From Lysobacteraceae bacterium (lineage in GTDB: Bacteria; Pseudomonadota; Gammaproteobacteria; Xanthomonadales; Rhodanobacteraceae): a stretch of 46,802 bases of DNA. Below the pieces are notes generated by a model that did no database searches, had not been told where the DNA came from, and saw only the letters and a program-made list of their open reading frames with translations. Both the position numbers and the translations under genes were made by a program. Of this stretch, positions 1-8,578 are shown one piece after another; the first letter of the stretch is position 1; each line of letters begins with the position of its first letter. The stretch spans positions 1 to 46,802 of the forward strand of contig JAGWVM010000008.1 in assembly GCA_018970895.1 (NCBI GenBank), in the 5' to 3' direction.

Positions 1-12
1 GGCCATTCGCAC
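1..12. repeat. Left copy of 12-bp terminal repeat (candidate cos end)
   Basis: The first 12 bases (GGCCATTCGCAC) are identical to the last 12 (46791-46802). Joined as a circle, the repeat sits between a C-rich run (46775-46781) and a G-rich run (18-25), a loose dyad like that around cos sites. A GpA-type terminase normally cuts cos sites, and lambda has 12-nt ends, so filled-in cohesive ends are a reasonable inference. A plain circular-assembly overlap would look the same. Confidence 0.5.
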
Positions 13-92
13 CCCGGTGGGGGGGACACTTTTTGTCATTTATCAAGGGGTTGACGTTGTCGTTGCGGTCATCTTCGCAGCCGGTTCGCGAC

Positions 93-677
93 ATGGCGGA
101 CCGGCCTGGGACGGGCGCGCCCGTCGTGAAGAAGAAGGAGCTGGCCAAGCTTTTGGGCATTTCGCGGCAGACGCTCGACCAGTGGGTCGAGCGCTGGTCC
201 GATTTCCCGGTCCTCGAGCGCGGCCGCAACGGGCGCGAATGGCAGTTCGATCCCGACGCCGTGATCGCCTTCCTGCGCGCCAAGCGCGAGGAGGAGCGGG
301 AGCGCAAGGAGGCCCGTGACGAGCTGCTGGCGCAGCTGGTGCTGCCGCTGGGCGGGGACGAGGAGGCGCCGACTGTCGGGCTGTCGATCGGCGACCAGCT
401 GAAGGCGGCGCAGCTGTCGCGACTGCATCGCGAGGAGGCGGAGAAGCTTGGCCGCCTGGTGGATCGCGGCGAGGTCGAGGCGGTGCTGAGCGAGGTGCTG
501 CCGGAGATGCAGCGCGCGTCGCGCGAGGCGATGCGCCGCGCCTGTCAGGACATGCGTTTCCCGGAGGAGCACGTGCTGCGGATCGACGCGGCCATTGTGG
601 AGGCGCAACGACGCGTGGTGCGCGAGCTGCAGGTGAAGCTCGGCGCCACCGAGATCGAGGCCTATCTCCATGAGTGA
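93..677 (+). CDS. Terminase small subunit (Nu1-like)
   Basis: A 194-residue protein expected to recognise packaging-site DNA and recruit the large subunit. The N-terminus has a winged-HTH of the Nu1 type (KKKELAKLLGISRQTLDQWV), followed by an acidic and basic charged helix (KREEERERKEARDELL) and a helical C-terminal part expected to contact TerL. I chose the ATG at 93; a TTG at 33 in the same frame adds 20 unremarkable residues. It overlaps the terL start by 8 bases, so the two are probably translationally coupled. Family call is from motif and position. Confidence 0.85.
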   Translation: MADRPGTGAPVVKKKELAKLLGISRQTLDQWVERWSDFPVLERGRNGREWQFDPDAVIAFLRAKREEERERKEARDELLAQLVLPLGGDEEAPTVGLSIGDQLKAAQLSRLHREEAEKLGRLVDRGEVEAVLSEVLPEMQRASREAMRRACQDMRFPEEHVLRIDAAIVEAQRRVVRELQVKLGATEIEAYLHE

Positions 678-2745
678 GCCGTTGCGCGCGGCCTCGGCGC
701 GGACGCTGTTCGCCGCCGCCCTCGAGGCCGCGATCCCGGCGCCGCCGCTGGATGTCGCGGCGTGGGCCGCGGCAAATCGCTGGACCACGGGCCCGCGCGG
801 CGGCCGGTGGTCGCATGAGCTCACGCCCTACCTGGTCGAGCCGATGAAGGCCACGACGAACAGGCTGCACACGACGGTGGCGCTGGTGGGCCCGGGCCAG
901 TGCGGCAAGACGGGTGTCGGCGAAAACCTTTTGCTGGGCTCGATCGATGCCGACCCCGCCTCGTTCCTCTGGTACATGCAGACGGACGAGACGATGCGCG
1001 CCTACGTGAAGGAACGCATCGAGCCGCTGATCGAGGCGCATCGCGGCGTGGCGGCGAAGCAGGGCCTGCGGCCGGTCGATGACAGCATCGGCTTCAAACG
1101 CTTCAAGGGCATGACCGCCCAGTTCCTCGGCGCCTCCCGTGCCAACCTGGTCAACAAGACAGCGAAACGAATCGTGGCCGATGAGTGGGACGCCTATCCC
1201 ACCGACTTCGGCGACCCCAAGGCGCAGCTCGACATTCGGCGCCAGGCCTATGGCCTGTCGTCCATGCTGCTGGCGATGTCGCATCCGGACCTGGCGCGCG
1301 GGCCGGCGCGCAGCGAATGGGTGCGCGGCATCATGGCGCTCTACGCGCAGTCCGACCGGCGCACCTGGTGGTGGCGCTGCCCGGAATGCAGCGGCGTGTC
1401 CTCGCCCAATCCCGGCACCGCGCGTCACATGGAGCTGGTGTTCCCGCAGGATGGCAGCCTGGACGACGCGGAGCGCGAGGCGGCGCTGCTGTGCCCATGC
1501 TGCGGCGCGCATATCGGCGATGAGCACCGGCGCGCGATGAACACCGAGGGGTTCTGGGCTGGCGCGGGCCAGACCGTGCACGAAGACGGAACGATCTCCG
1601 GCGAGCTGCCGCGCCGCGACATCGCCGGGTTCTGGATCGTCGGCGTCATGTCGCCATTTCTGCTGCGTGGCATTGGCGGTTTGGCCAGGGCGCTGGAGGA
1701 AGCGCGCCGCGCCTACGAGGCGGAGGGCGACGACAAGACCCTGCGCGAGGTGACGGTGAAGCAGCTCGGCATCCCCTATGGCCGGGCACGCAAGATCGGC
1801 AGCGTGGATGCCGCTGTGCTGGGCGAGCGCATGGAGGACGGCCTGCGCCTCGGCCGCGTGCCGGAGGGCGTGCGCTTCCTGACCACGTTCATCGACGTGC
1901 AGAGCAATCGTTTCGAGCTGATGACGAGGGGCTTCGGCGTCGGCGCCGAGAGCTGGATTGTCGATCGGCGCACCATCCCCGCGGCCCCGGCGCTGTCCGG
2001 CGCCGACTGGCAGGCGATGATCGCCGCCGCGGTGCAGGTCGCCTATCCGCTGGACGATGGCTCCGGCCGCGTCATGAAGGTGCGGGCGGTGGGCATCGAC
2101 AGCGCCGGCGAGGCGGGTGTCACGGAGCTGGCCTACGCCGCGTGGCGCCAGGCCAAGCGCATGCAGCTGGCGCGCCGGCTGGGCGTGGTGGGCGGGCGCG
2201 ACGTCTGGACGCTGATCCTGAGCAAGGGTGCGTCCAACAACGCCAAGCGCCTGGTGGTGTCGTATCCCGACGCGGCGCGAGCGGACCGGCGGGCCGCGGC
2301 GCGCGGCGAGGTGCCGGTGCTGCTGTTCGCGCCGGACACGTGGAAGGACGCGATCGCCGCCCAGCTGGGCGTGGCGGAGGAGGGCGCCGGCCGCGTGCAC
2401 TTCCCCGCCGGCTTGCGCGCGGCGGATGAGAAGGGCGCCGGGGAGTTCTTCGAGCAGCTCTGCGCCGAGCAGCGCGCCAAGTCGGGCCGCTGGGAAAAGA
2501 CACGCCCCCGCAACGAAGCGCTGGACCTGATGGTGGGCACGCAGATCCTGGCACATCTGCACGGCCTCGGCCGCCTCGACTGGGCGCGGCCGCCGTCCTG
2601 GGCGGCGCCGTGGGAACGCAACCAGCTGGTCGAGGGGGCACAGTCCCCGCCCATCTCGGCCGGGCGGCCGGCGGCGGCGGCAACGCCAGAAACCCCGCCG
2701 CCGGCAGCGCCTTCTCGATCTGAACGCCTGTCGAGGCTGGCATGA
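670..2745 (+). CDS. Terminase large subunit (phage lambda GpA family)
   Basis: DNA-packaging motor and cos nuclease of 691 residues, the usual GpA length. The ATPase domain shows a Walker A-like GPGQCGKT at 74-81 and a Walker B-like segment ending in D171-E172 (RIVADEWD). Cysteine pairs CPEC (237-240) and CPCC (275-278) look like the zinc-ribbon insertion common in this family. The nuclease domain begins near FIDVQ, with D409 a candidate metal ligand. It stands between TerS and gpW as in lambda. The C-terminal 40 residues are proline- and alanine-rich, where GpA proteins contact the portal. Confidence 0.95.
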   Translation: MSEPLRAASARTLFAAALEAAIPAPPLDVAAWAAANRWTTGPRGGRWSHELTPYLVEPMKATTNRLHTTVALVGPGQCGKTGVGENLLLGSIDADPASFLWYMQTDETMRAYVKERIEPLIEAHRGVAAKQGLRPVDDSIGFKRFKGMTAQFLGASRANLVNKTAKRIVADEWDAYPTDFGDPKAQLDIRRQAYGLSSMLLAMSHPDLARGPARSEWVRGIMALYAQSDRRTWWWRCPECSGVSSPNPGTARHMELVFPQDGSLDDAEREAALLCPCCGAHIGDEHRRAMNTEGFWAGAGQTVHEDGTISGELPRRDIAGFWIVGVMSPFLLRGIGGLARALEEARRAYEAEGDDKTLREVTVKQLGIPYGRARKIGSVDAAVLGERMEDGLRLGRVPEGVRFLTTFIDVQSNRFELMTRGFGVGAESWIVDRRTIPAAPALSGADWQAMIAAAVQVAYPLDDGSGRVMKVRAVGIDSAGEAGVTELAYAAWRQAKRMQLARRLGVVGGRDVWTLILSKGASNNAKRLVVSYPDAARADRRAAARGEVPVLLFAPDTWKDAIAAQLGVAEEGAGRVHFPAGLRAADEKGAGEFFEQLCAEQRAKSGRWEKTRPRNEALDLMVGTQILAHLHGLGRLDWARPPSWAAPWERNQLVEGAQSPPISAGRPAAAATPETPPPAAPSRSERLSRLA

Positions 2746-3029
2746 GCGGCCTGGTCGCGGAGATCGGCGGCTTTGCCTCCACCACGCCGTCGGTGCTGGC
2801 CGGCGTGCCGCAGGCGACGCTGCAGACCTGGCTCGGCCAGGCGCAGCAGGCCTACGCGGATTTCATGACGGGTGGGAAACCAGTGACGGTGAGCTACGCC
2901 AACGGTTCCGGCACGCGCAGCGTCACCTACAACAAGGCGAACGTGCAGCAGCTCACGCAGTTCATCAGCGAGCTGAACCAGGCGCTGGGCAACACCCGTG
3001 GGCGCCGCGCGATCGGGGTGCGGTTCTGA
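2742..3029 (+). CDS. Head-tail joining protein (gpW-like)
   Basis: A 95-residue protein resembling lambda gpW, which plugs the portal after packaging and forms the platform for tail attachment. Seen: an N-terminal helix with the pattern TWLGQAQQAYADFMTGGKPV, a short beta hairpin around residues 48-62, then a second helix (LTQFISELNQAL), which is the gpW alpha-beta-beta-alpha layout. It overlaps terL by 4 bases and the portal start by 1, and lies in the canonical lambda position between terminase and portal. Confidence 0.9.
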   Translation: MSGLVAEIGGFASTTPSVLAGVPQATLQTWLGQAQQAYADFMTGGKPVTVSYANGSGTRSVTYNKANVQQLTQFISELNQALGNTRGRRAIGVRF

Positions 3030-4681
3030 TGGCTGAGGCGCCGCTCGCCTTGCTGGGGCCGGACGGCAGGCCGCTGCCGCCGGCCGCGCGCGCGCCGCGG
3101 CCGCGGGCGATGGTGGGCGACCGCACCGTGCCGCACGGCATGGAGATCTGGCCCTACGACGCGGCCCGCTGGGACGGGCAGGAGATGGGCGACTGGTTCC
3201 CGCTCATCCGCTCGCCGGACGATGAGATCAACCTCTATCGCGACACGGTTGTCGCGCGCGCGCGGGACCTGCACCGCAACGATGGCTGGGCGAAGGGCGG
3301 GATCAACCGCATCCTGGACTCCGCGATCGGGCTCCAGTTCCGCCTGGCCGCCAAGCCGGACTGGAAGACATTGCGGCGTGTTGACAAAGCCTTCGACGAT
3401 GTCTGGGCCGAGGAGTTTGCCACCGAGGCGCAGGTGGCCTGGGCGGACTATGCCGAGGATGTGAACCGCTGGGCCGATGGGTCACGCCATCACACGATGA
3501 CGCAGATGTTCCGCCTGGCGCTGGCACACAAGCTGATCGATGGCGACGCGCTGGGCGTGATGCTGTGGCTGCCGGAGAATATCGGCCCAGGCCGGGCGCG
3601 GTATGCGACGGCGTTGCAGATCATCGATCCGGACCGGCTGTCCAACCCGCTCGAGCAGGTGGACACGGCGCATTTCCGCAACGGCGTGGAGATCAACGAC
3701 CTGGGTGCCGCGCAGGCCTATCACATCCGCCGCGCGCATCAGTACGACATGTACAACGCGATGGAAGCGGAGATCTGGGACCGCGTGCCACGCGAGACGG
3801 ATTGGGGCCGCCCCATCGTCGTGCACGACTTCGAAACGGATCGGGCCGGGCAGTCGCGCGGCATCTCCGTCCTCGCCAGCGTGATGCCGCGGTTCAAGAT
3901 GCTGACGCGCTACGACGGCGCCGAGGTGCAGGCCGCCCTGCTGCAGACGATCCTCTCCTTCTTCATCGAGAGCCCGTATGCGCAGGACGATGTGCGTAAC
4001 GCGCTGGAAGGCGGGGACGGCGATCTTCGCTGGTATCAGGAACAGCGGCTCGCGTTCCACGACCAGAACCCGATCACGGCCGGCGGCGTGCGGATCCCGA
4101 AGCTGTTTCCGGGCGAGAAGATGGCGGGCGTCACGGCGACGCGCCCGCACAGCAACTTCGATGCGTTCGAACATGCGGTGCTTCGCAACATCGCAGCCGG
4201 GCTCGGTATTTCCGCCGAGCAGCTCACGCAAAACTGGTCCAAGGTCAATTATTCGTCTGCCCGCGCGGCGCTGCTGGAAAGCTGGAAGACGCTGATCCGG
4301 CGCCGTACCGATTTCGCGCTCGGCTTTGCGACGCCGGTCTATGCTTCCTGGCTCGAGGAAGCCGTCGAGACGCGGCTGCGCGCGGCGATGCCGCGGCGCT
4401 ATGCGGCGATCTTCGCCGAGCACCGCACGGCCTTCGCGCGCTGCCGCTGGCTCGGTCCGGGGCGTGGCTGGGTCGATCCGCTCAAGGAACGGCAGGGCGC
4501 GGTGCTGGGGCTGGATGCCGGGTTCAGCACGCTGGAGAAGGAATGCGCCGAGCAGGGCGAGGACTGGGAGGACAATCTGGAACAGCGCGCGCGCGAGCTG
4601 CGGCGGATGCGCAAGCTCGGCATTCCGTTGCCGGATTGGACCGGCGACGAACCCGCGCAAAAGACGATCCGGCCGCAATGA
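3029..4681 (+). CDS. Portal protein (lambda GpB family)
   Basis: A 550-residue portal expected to form the dodecameric ring at the packaging vertex. Recognised by family patterns: the N-terminal segment with ARDLHRNDGWAKGGINRILD, the core with DPDRLSNP, and the C-terminal region with NWSKVNYSSARAALLESW, close to the conserved portal motif that precedes the channel helices. The ATG uses the last base of the gpW stop codon (TGATG). The length is typical for lambda-type portals. Confidence 0.93.
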   Translation: MAEAPLALLGPDGRPLPPAARAPRPRAMVGDRTVPHGMEIWPYDAARWDGQEMGDWFPLIRSPDDEINLYRDTVVARARDLHRNDGWAKGGINRILDSAIGLQFRLAAKPDWKTLRRVDKAFDDVWAEEFATEAQVAWADYAEDVNRWADGSRHHTMTQMFRLALAHKLIDGDALGVMLWLPENIGPGRARYATALQIIDPDRLSNPLEQVDTAHFRNGVEINDLGAAQAYHIRRAHQYDMYNAMEAEIWDRVPRETDWGRPIVVHDFETDRAGQSRGISVLASVMPRFKMLTRYDGAEVQAALLQTILSFFIESPYAQDDVRNALEGGDGDLRWYQEQRLAFHDQNPITAGGVRIPKLFPGEKMAGVTATRPHSNFDAFEHAVLRNIAAGLGISAEQLTQNWSKVNYSSARAALLESWKTLIRRRTDFALGFATPVYASWLEEAVETRLRAAMPRRYAAIFAEHRTAFARCRWLGPGRGWVDPLKERQGAVLGLDAGFSTLEKECAEQGEDWEDNLEQRARELRRMRKLGIPLPDWTGDEPAQKTIRPQ

Positions 4682-5568
4682 AAGCGCCCCTGTTCCACCT
4701 GGCGCAGCGCGTGTTCAACGTGCCGCTGGCCATCACGTCGGACAAGGCGGAGGTGATCCTGGCGGCGATGGGACAGCGTTTCGCCGGCGCGCCGGTGATC
4801 CTGAATGGCCGCCTGCTCGGCACCGGCGCGGCGATGATGGCGGACGACGATTATGAGGGGGGCGGCGAGGAGCGGCCTGATCCCGGCTATGACGTGATCG
4901 CCGGCGTGGCCGTGATCCCCGTCTGCGGCACGCTCGTGCACAAGCTGGGCGGTGTTCGGCCCTATTCCGGCATGTCGGGCTACGACAGCATCCGGACGGC
5001 GTTCCTGACGGCGCTGACCGATGAGCGCATCGATGCGGTGGTGCTGGATATCGACAGCCCCGGCGGCGAGGTCTCCGGCTGCTTCGATCTCGCGGACACG
5101 ATCTTCGCCGCGCGCGGGCACAAGCCCATCTGGGCGATCCTGTCGGAGCATGCGTTCTCCGCCGCCTTCGCGCTGGCGTCGGCGTGCGACAGGATCGTCG
5201 TGCCGCGCACGGGCGGGGCCGGCAGCGTCGGCGTCATTTTCATGCACGCCGAGTTCAGCGAGTGGCTGAAGCATGAGGGTATCGCGGTCACGCTGATGAC
5301 CTTCGGCGCCCAGAAGGCAGACCTGAACCAGGTGATGCCGATCGACCCGGGCGCCCGTGCGCGGGCGCAGGCGATCATCAATGAGACCGGCGAGCTGTTC
5401 ATCGACACCGTGGCGCGCAACCGCAAGCTCGCGGCATCGGCCGTGCGCGCGACGAAGGCCGGCATCTTCATCGGCAAGGCCGCGGTGGGCGCGGGCTTTG
5501 CCGATGCCGTCATGGCGCCCGACGCGGCCATGCGGGCGCTGGTGCGCTCGCTCGACCACAAACCGTAA
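4678..5568 (+). CDS. Prohead protease, S49 family (lambda gpC-like)
   Basis: A 296-residue serine peptidase expected to process the prohead scaffold during maturation. The fold signature is VVLDIDSPGGEVSG (121-134). The candidate nucleophile is S161 in HAFSAAFALAS and the general base K213 in FGAQKADLN, the Ser/Lys dyad of SppA-like phage enzymes. The ATG at 4678 overlaps the portal stop codon, while an upstream alternative at 4543 would lie inside the portal gene. Unlike in lambda, the scaffold is a separate downstream gene rather than the in-frame C-terminus of this one. Confidence 0.92.
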   Translation: MKAPLFHLAQRVFNVPLAITSDKAEVILAAMGQRFAGAPVILNGRLLGTGAAMMADDDYEGGGEERPDPGYDVIAGVAVIPVCGTLVHKLGGVRPYSGMSGYDSIRTAFLTALTDERIDAVVLDIDSPGGEVSGCFDLADTIFAARGHKPIWAILSEHAFSAAFALASACDRIVVPRTGGAGSVGVIFMHAEFSEWLKHEGIAVTLMTFGAQKADLNQVMPIDPGARARAQAIINETGELFIDTVARNRKLAASAVRATKAGIFIGKAAVGAGFADAVMAPDAAMRALVRSLDHKP

Positions 5569-5583
5569 CAACAGGAGTTGATG

Positions 5584-6273
5584 ATGGCGCTTTCGCACCT
5601 GCTCGGCCTCGGCCGGGGCGGCGAGGCCCGCGCGCGCGCGGGTGCCGAGGAAGAGGAAGAGATGGATCCGCGCGACGGCGACGGCGCGGCGGAGGAGGGC
5701 GACGAGGGCGAGCCGCGCGAGGACGATGGCAGCGAGCCCACCGACGACGCGGGCGATGATGCCGCGCGCAAGCGCAAGGGCAAGAAGGCCCGGAAGGCAA
5801 AGCGCACCGATGACCTCGGCGACGAGAGCGAGGACGACGACGGCGAGGAAGATGCCGCCGACGGCGACGACGAGGACGGCGACGACGAGGACGACGCGGA
5901 CTACGACGAGGAAGGCGACGACGAGAGCGACGAGGCCGAGCTGCGCGCGCGCAGCCCGAAGGCCAAGGCGCTTGGTGCCGCGCACCGGCGTGGCGCCGAT
6001 CGCGTGCGCGCCATCCTTCGTTTCGGGATGCAGACGGATCGCCTGGCCGACGCCATGGCGATCGCGCTCGACCCGAAAAACCGCATGTCGCGCGGCGAGG
6101 CGATCGGCTTCCTGCGCAAGCTGCCGCGCGGGGCGCGGGGCGCGGCCAGCATCGGCGAGCGGATGCGCGGCGCCGCCACCCCGGTGCTGAGCGGGGCGGC
6201 GCCACGCGGCATGAGCCGCCAGGCCGCGGTGGACGCGGGCTGGGAGAAAGTCATGGCCGAGGTCGGCCGCTAA
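5584..6273 (+). CDS. Acidic scaffold-like protein
   Basis: About 229 residues. Residues 20-120 are almost entirely D, E, G and A with a short basic island (RKRKGKKARKAKR), followed by a more ordered C-terminal third containing RAILRFGMQTDRLADAMAIA. Position between protease and decoration protein and the extreme acidity suggest the internal scaffold, likely the protease substrate; this is inference. Two ATGs are adjacent (5581 and 5584) behind an AGGAG at 5573-5577; the second has the better spacing. The low-complexity part will defeat simple similarity searches. Confidence 0.72.
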   Translation: MALSHLLGLGRGGEARARAGAEEEEEMDPRDGDGAAEEGDEGEPREDDGSEPTDDAGDDAARKRKGKKARKAKRTDDLGDESEDDDGEEDAADGDDEDGDDEDDADYDEEGDDESDEAELRARSPKAKALGAAHRRGADRVRAILRFGMQTDRLADAMAIALDPKNRMSRGEAIGFLRKLPRGARGAASIGERMRGAATPVLSGAAPRGMSRQAAVDAGWEKVMAEVGR

Positions 6274-6289
6274 CCAGAGGAGCTGAACG

Positions 6290-6952
6290 ATGACGTCCCC
6301 TGTTCTTACCGAGGGCCGCCACACCGGCGGCTTCATTCTGGCCGAGCTGCCGGGCACGCTGTCCCGCGAGACCGGCCTCATCACCAACGGCGGCACGGTG
6401 GAGGCGCATTGGCAGGCCGGCACGGTGATGGGTGCCACCGGCGAGTACGCCGTGGGCACGCCGGCGGCGAACCCTGGCAACACCGGCAACGGCACGGTGG
6501 GCAGCACCAGCCTGGGCACCGTTCCGCGCTCGGGATTGTTCCGCCTGGTGGCGACGGCGGCGACCACGTTCAACGTGATCGATCCGGACGGCAACGTGCT
6601 GGGCACGGCCACCGCCGGCACGGCGTTCACCTCGCAGGTGGTGAACCTCACCATCACCGCCGGCGGCACGGCGTTCGTCGCCGGCGACGCGTTCGACCTG
6701 CCGATCAACTTCAGCCCGTCCGGGCTGCTTGGCACGTGGACGGGTGCCTCCGGCGAGGTCGGCGGCCTGCTCTACGAGGAGATGTACATCGATCCTGGTG
6801 CGACGCTGGAGTGCACCATGATCACCCGCGATGCCGAGGTGATCGCGGCGCATCTCGTCTTCGACGCCGCCGTCACCGGCGCTTCCGATTCCACCGCCCT
6901 GCAGAATGCCGCGATCGCCGGTTTGGCGAAGCGCGGCATTCGGGCCCGCTGA
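6290..6952 (+). CDS. Head decoration protein (lambda gpD-like with insertion)
   Basis: A 220-residue protein. The N-terminal part (EGRHTGGFILAELPGTLSRE, then an AGTVMGATG-type segment) and the C-terminal part (GGLLYEEMYIDPGATL) match the gpD-like pattern that stabilises the filled capsid. Between them, roughly residues 55-145, is a Gly/Thr-rich insertion with NVIDPDGNVLG and LTITAGGTAFVAGDAF, a module often added to decoration proteins and making this one about twice as long as lambda gpD. It sits directly before the major capsid gene. Confidence 0.88.
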   Translation: MTSPVLTEGRHTGGFILAELPGTLSRETGLITNGGTVEAHWQAGTVMGATGEYAVGTPAANPGNTGNGTVGSTSLGTVPRSGLFRLVATAATTFNVIDPDGNVLGTATAGTAFTSQVVNLTITAGGTAFVAGDAFDLPINFSPSGLLGTWTGASGEVGGLLYEEMYIDPGATLECTMITRDAEVIAAHLVFDAAVTGASDSTALQNAAIAGLAKRGIRAR

Positions 6953-6964
6953 GGAGAAATCATC

Positions 6965-7993
6965 ATGGTCGCCATGAACGTCTTCGACCAGGATCCCTTC
7001 ACCACGATCTCGCTGACGACGGCGGTGGAGAAGGCACCGTATGTGCCGAACTTCCTCGACAGCCTCAAGCTGTTCGAGCCGGAGCCGCAGCTCACCGAAG
7101 CCGTCGCGGTGGAGGAACGGGATGGGGTGCTGAGCCTGATCCCCATCTCGCCGCTGGGCGCGCCGCCCACGCCGCGTGCGACGGAGCTGCGCAAGCTCCG
7201 CTACTTCAACACCGTGCGGCTGGCGACCGAGGCCACGATCCGCGCGGTCGAGGTGCGCGGCATTCGCGATTTCGGCCGCGAGTCCGCGCTGATGCAGGTG
7301 CAGAAGGAACTGGCGCGGCGCCTGTCCGGCCCCACGGGTGCCGTGACGCTCCAGGACTACACGATGGAGTATCACCGCCTCGGCGCCATCCAGGGCGTCC
7401 TGCTCGACGCCGGGGGCAGCACCATCCGCAACTGGTTCACGGAGTTCGGCATCAGCGCGCCGTCCGCCATCGCCTTCGCGCTGACGACGACCAACGCGGG
7501 CGCCGGCTCGCTGCGGCCGCTGTGCAACCAGGTGACGCGCACCATGTGGCGCGCCGCGAAGGGCGCGTTCCTGCCCACGACGAAGATCCACGCGCTGTGC
7601 GGCGATGAGTTCTGGGACAACCTCACGAACCACATCGACGTCCGCGACACCTACTTGAACTGGTCCGCGGCGGTGGAGCTGCGGCAGGGCAACGCGTGGG
7701 AAACCTATCCCTACGGCGGCATCCACTGGACCAACTATCGCGGCAGCGATGACGGCAGCACGATCGCCGTGCCGACCAACTCCGCGTACTTCTTTCCGCA
7801 GGGCGCGCCGGGCGTGTTCAAGGTGGCCTATTCGCCGGCGGAAGGCTTCCCGTGGGTCAGCCAGCCGGGCAAGAAGCGCTACATCATTCCGGTGAAGGAC
7901 CGGGACCGCGGCGCCTGGTTCAAATCCGAGGTCTATTCCTACAACCTGCACATCTGCACGCGCCCCGAGGTGCTGCAGAACGCGACGGGCTGA
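6965..7993 (+). CDS. Major capsid protein (lambda gpE family)
   Basis: A 342-residue capsid subunit, the normal gpE length. Recognisable segments are the N-terminal MNVFDQDPFTTISLTTAVEK, a HK97-fold middle with TLQDYTMEYHRLGAIQG, and the C-terminal YIIPVKDRDRGAW followed by a tail ending in ICTRPEVL. A GAGGAG at 6951-6956 precedes the start. The frame remains open for 73 codons beyond the TGA, and those codons contain a second version of the same C-terminal tail (see 8087-8215). Confidence 0.95.
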   Translation: MVAMNVFDQDPFTTISLTTAVEKAPYVPNFLDSLKLFEPEPQLTEAVAVEERDGVLSLIPISPLGAPPTPRATELRKLRYFNTVRLATEATIRAVEVRGIRDFGRESALMQVQKELARRLSGPTGAVTLQDYTMEYHRLGAIQGVLLDAGGSTIRNWFTEFGISAPSAIAFALTTTNAGAGSLRPLCNQVTRTMWRAAKGAFLPTTKIHALCGDEFWDNLTNHIDVRDTYLNWSAAVELRQGNAWETYPYGGIHWTNYRGSDDGSTIAVPTNSAYFFPQGAPGVFKVAYSPAEGFPWVSQPGKKRYIIPVKDRDRGAWFKSEVYSYNLHICTRPEVLQNATG

Positions 7994-7998
7994 GCCCG

Positions 7999-8235
7999 GT
8001 GGCGAGCGCACCGGTGCGCGTGCGGGTGGCGGAGGGGCGGCAGGTTTATTGCGGCCCGGGTTCGCATCCGTACATGGCTCGGCACGCTCGGCAAGCCGAT
8101 CTACGTCGTTCCCATCGAGGATCGGGACCGTCAGGAGTGGTGGCGGCAGGAGGTCTATTCCTACCCGCTGCACATCTGCACCCGGCCCGAGGTGCTGATG
8201 TCGGGGATGATGTAACGATGACGATCCGATCGTGA
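7999..8235 (+). pseudogene. Remnant of a small head gene fused out of frame to capsid-tail DNA
   Basis: A GTG-started frame of 78 codons. Its first 20 or so residues (VRVRVAEGRQVYCGPG) look like the start of the small accessory protein often encoded just after the capsid gene. The rest is simply the wrong-frame reading of the capsid-like tail at 8087-8215 and has no protein-like character. I read it as the front of a gene truncated by recombination. It could still be translated, since it reaches into the start of the next gene. Confidence 0.4.
8087..8215 (+). pseudogene. Second, diverged C-terminal fragment of a major capsid gene
   Basis: Read in the same frame as the capsid gene, this stretch gives a 42-codon tail with LGKPIYVVPIEDRDR, EVYSY and LHICTRPEVL, ending in TAA. 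About 24 of 37 aligned positions match the real capsid C-terminus. At the DNA level 7928-7975 and 8150-8197 are nearly identical over 48 bases and lie exactly 222 bases apart. There is no start codon or SD of its own. It is best read as the leftover end of a related phage's capsid gene. Confidence 0.75.
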
Positions 8236-8558
8236 CGATCGACTTCGATACGCTGGTGCTGGGGCCGTGCATGGATGCGTTCGGGGAACCTGTCGTGTGG
8301 ATGCCGGCGGTGGGCGGGGCTTCCGTTTCCACCACCGGCGTCTTCGACGCGTTCTACAAGGAGATCGCGGAGGCGGGGGCGGAGGTGGGCACGGCCATCA
8401 CCCGCACCTTTCTTGGCGTCCGCGCATCGTCGCTGCCATCGTTGCCGGTCGAGAACGATACGTTCTTTCTGCCGAACCGGAATGCCACGTATATCGTCAG
8501 CGAGGCGGACAGCGACGGGATCGGCCATCTGCGCATCTTCCTGCGGGGGCCCGTTTAG
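8232..8558 (+). CDS. Head-tail joining protein (gpFII-like)
   Basis: A 108-residue protein with the pattern of lambda FII-like attachment proteins: an N-terminal LVLGPCMDAFGEPV, a central GVFDAFYKEI, RTFLGVRASSLPSLP, and a C-terminal segment containing DTFFL and YIVSEADSDGIGHLRIFL. It would complete the head connector and accept the tail. The start is GTG at 8232, overlapping the end of the remnant frame upstream. The position between capsid and tail terminator agrees with the function. Confidence 0.75.
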   Translation: MTIDFDTLVLGPCMDAFGEPVVWMPAVGGASVSTTGVFDAFYKEIAEAGAEVGTAITRTFLGVRASSLPSLPVENDTFFLPNRNATYIVSEADSDGIGHLRIFLRGPV

Positions 8559-8578
8559 GCCATGTCCGGGTCGGGGCC

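Noticed and set aside
43..2562. Very long reverse-strand open frame opposite the terminase genes
   Set aside because: Shadow of high-GC coding: Arg/Pro/Ala-rich, no domain, and terS, terL on the other strand are certain. The same holds for long reverse frames at 4399-6735 and 21905-24922.
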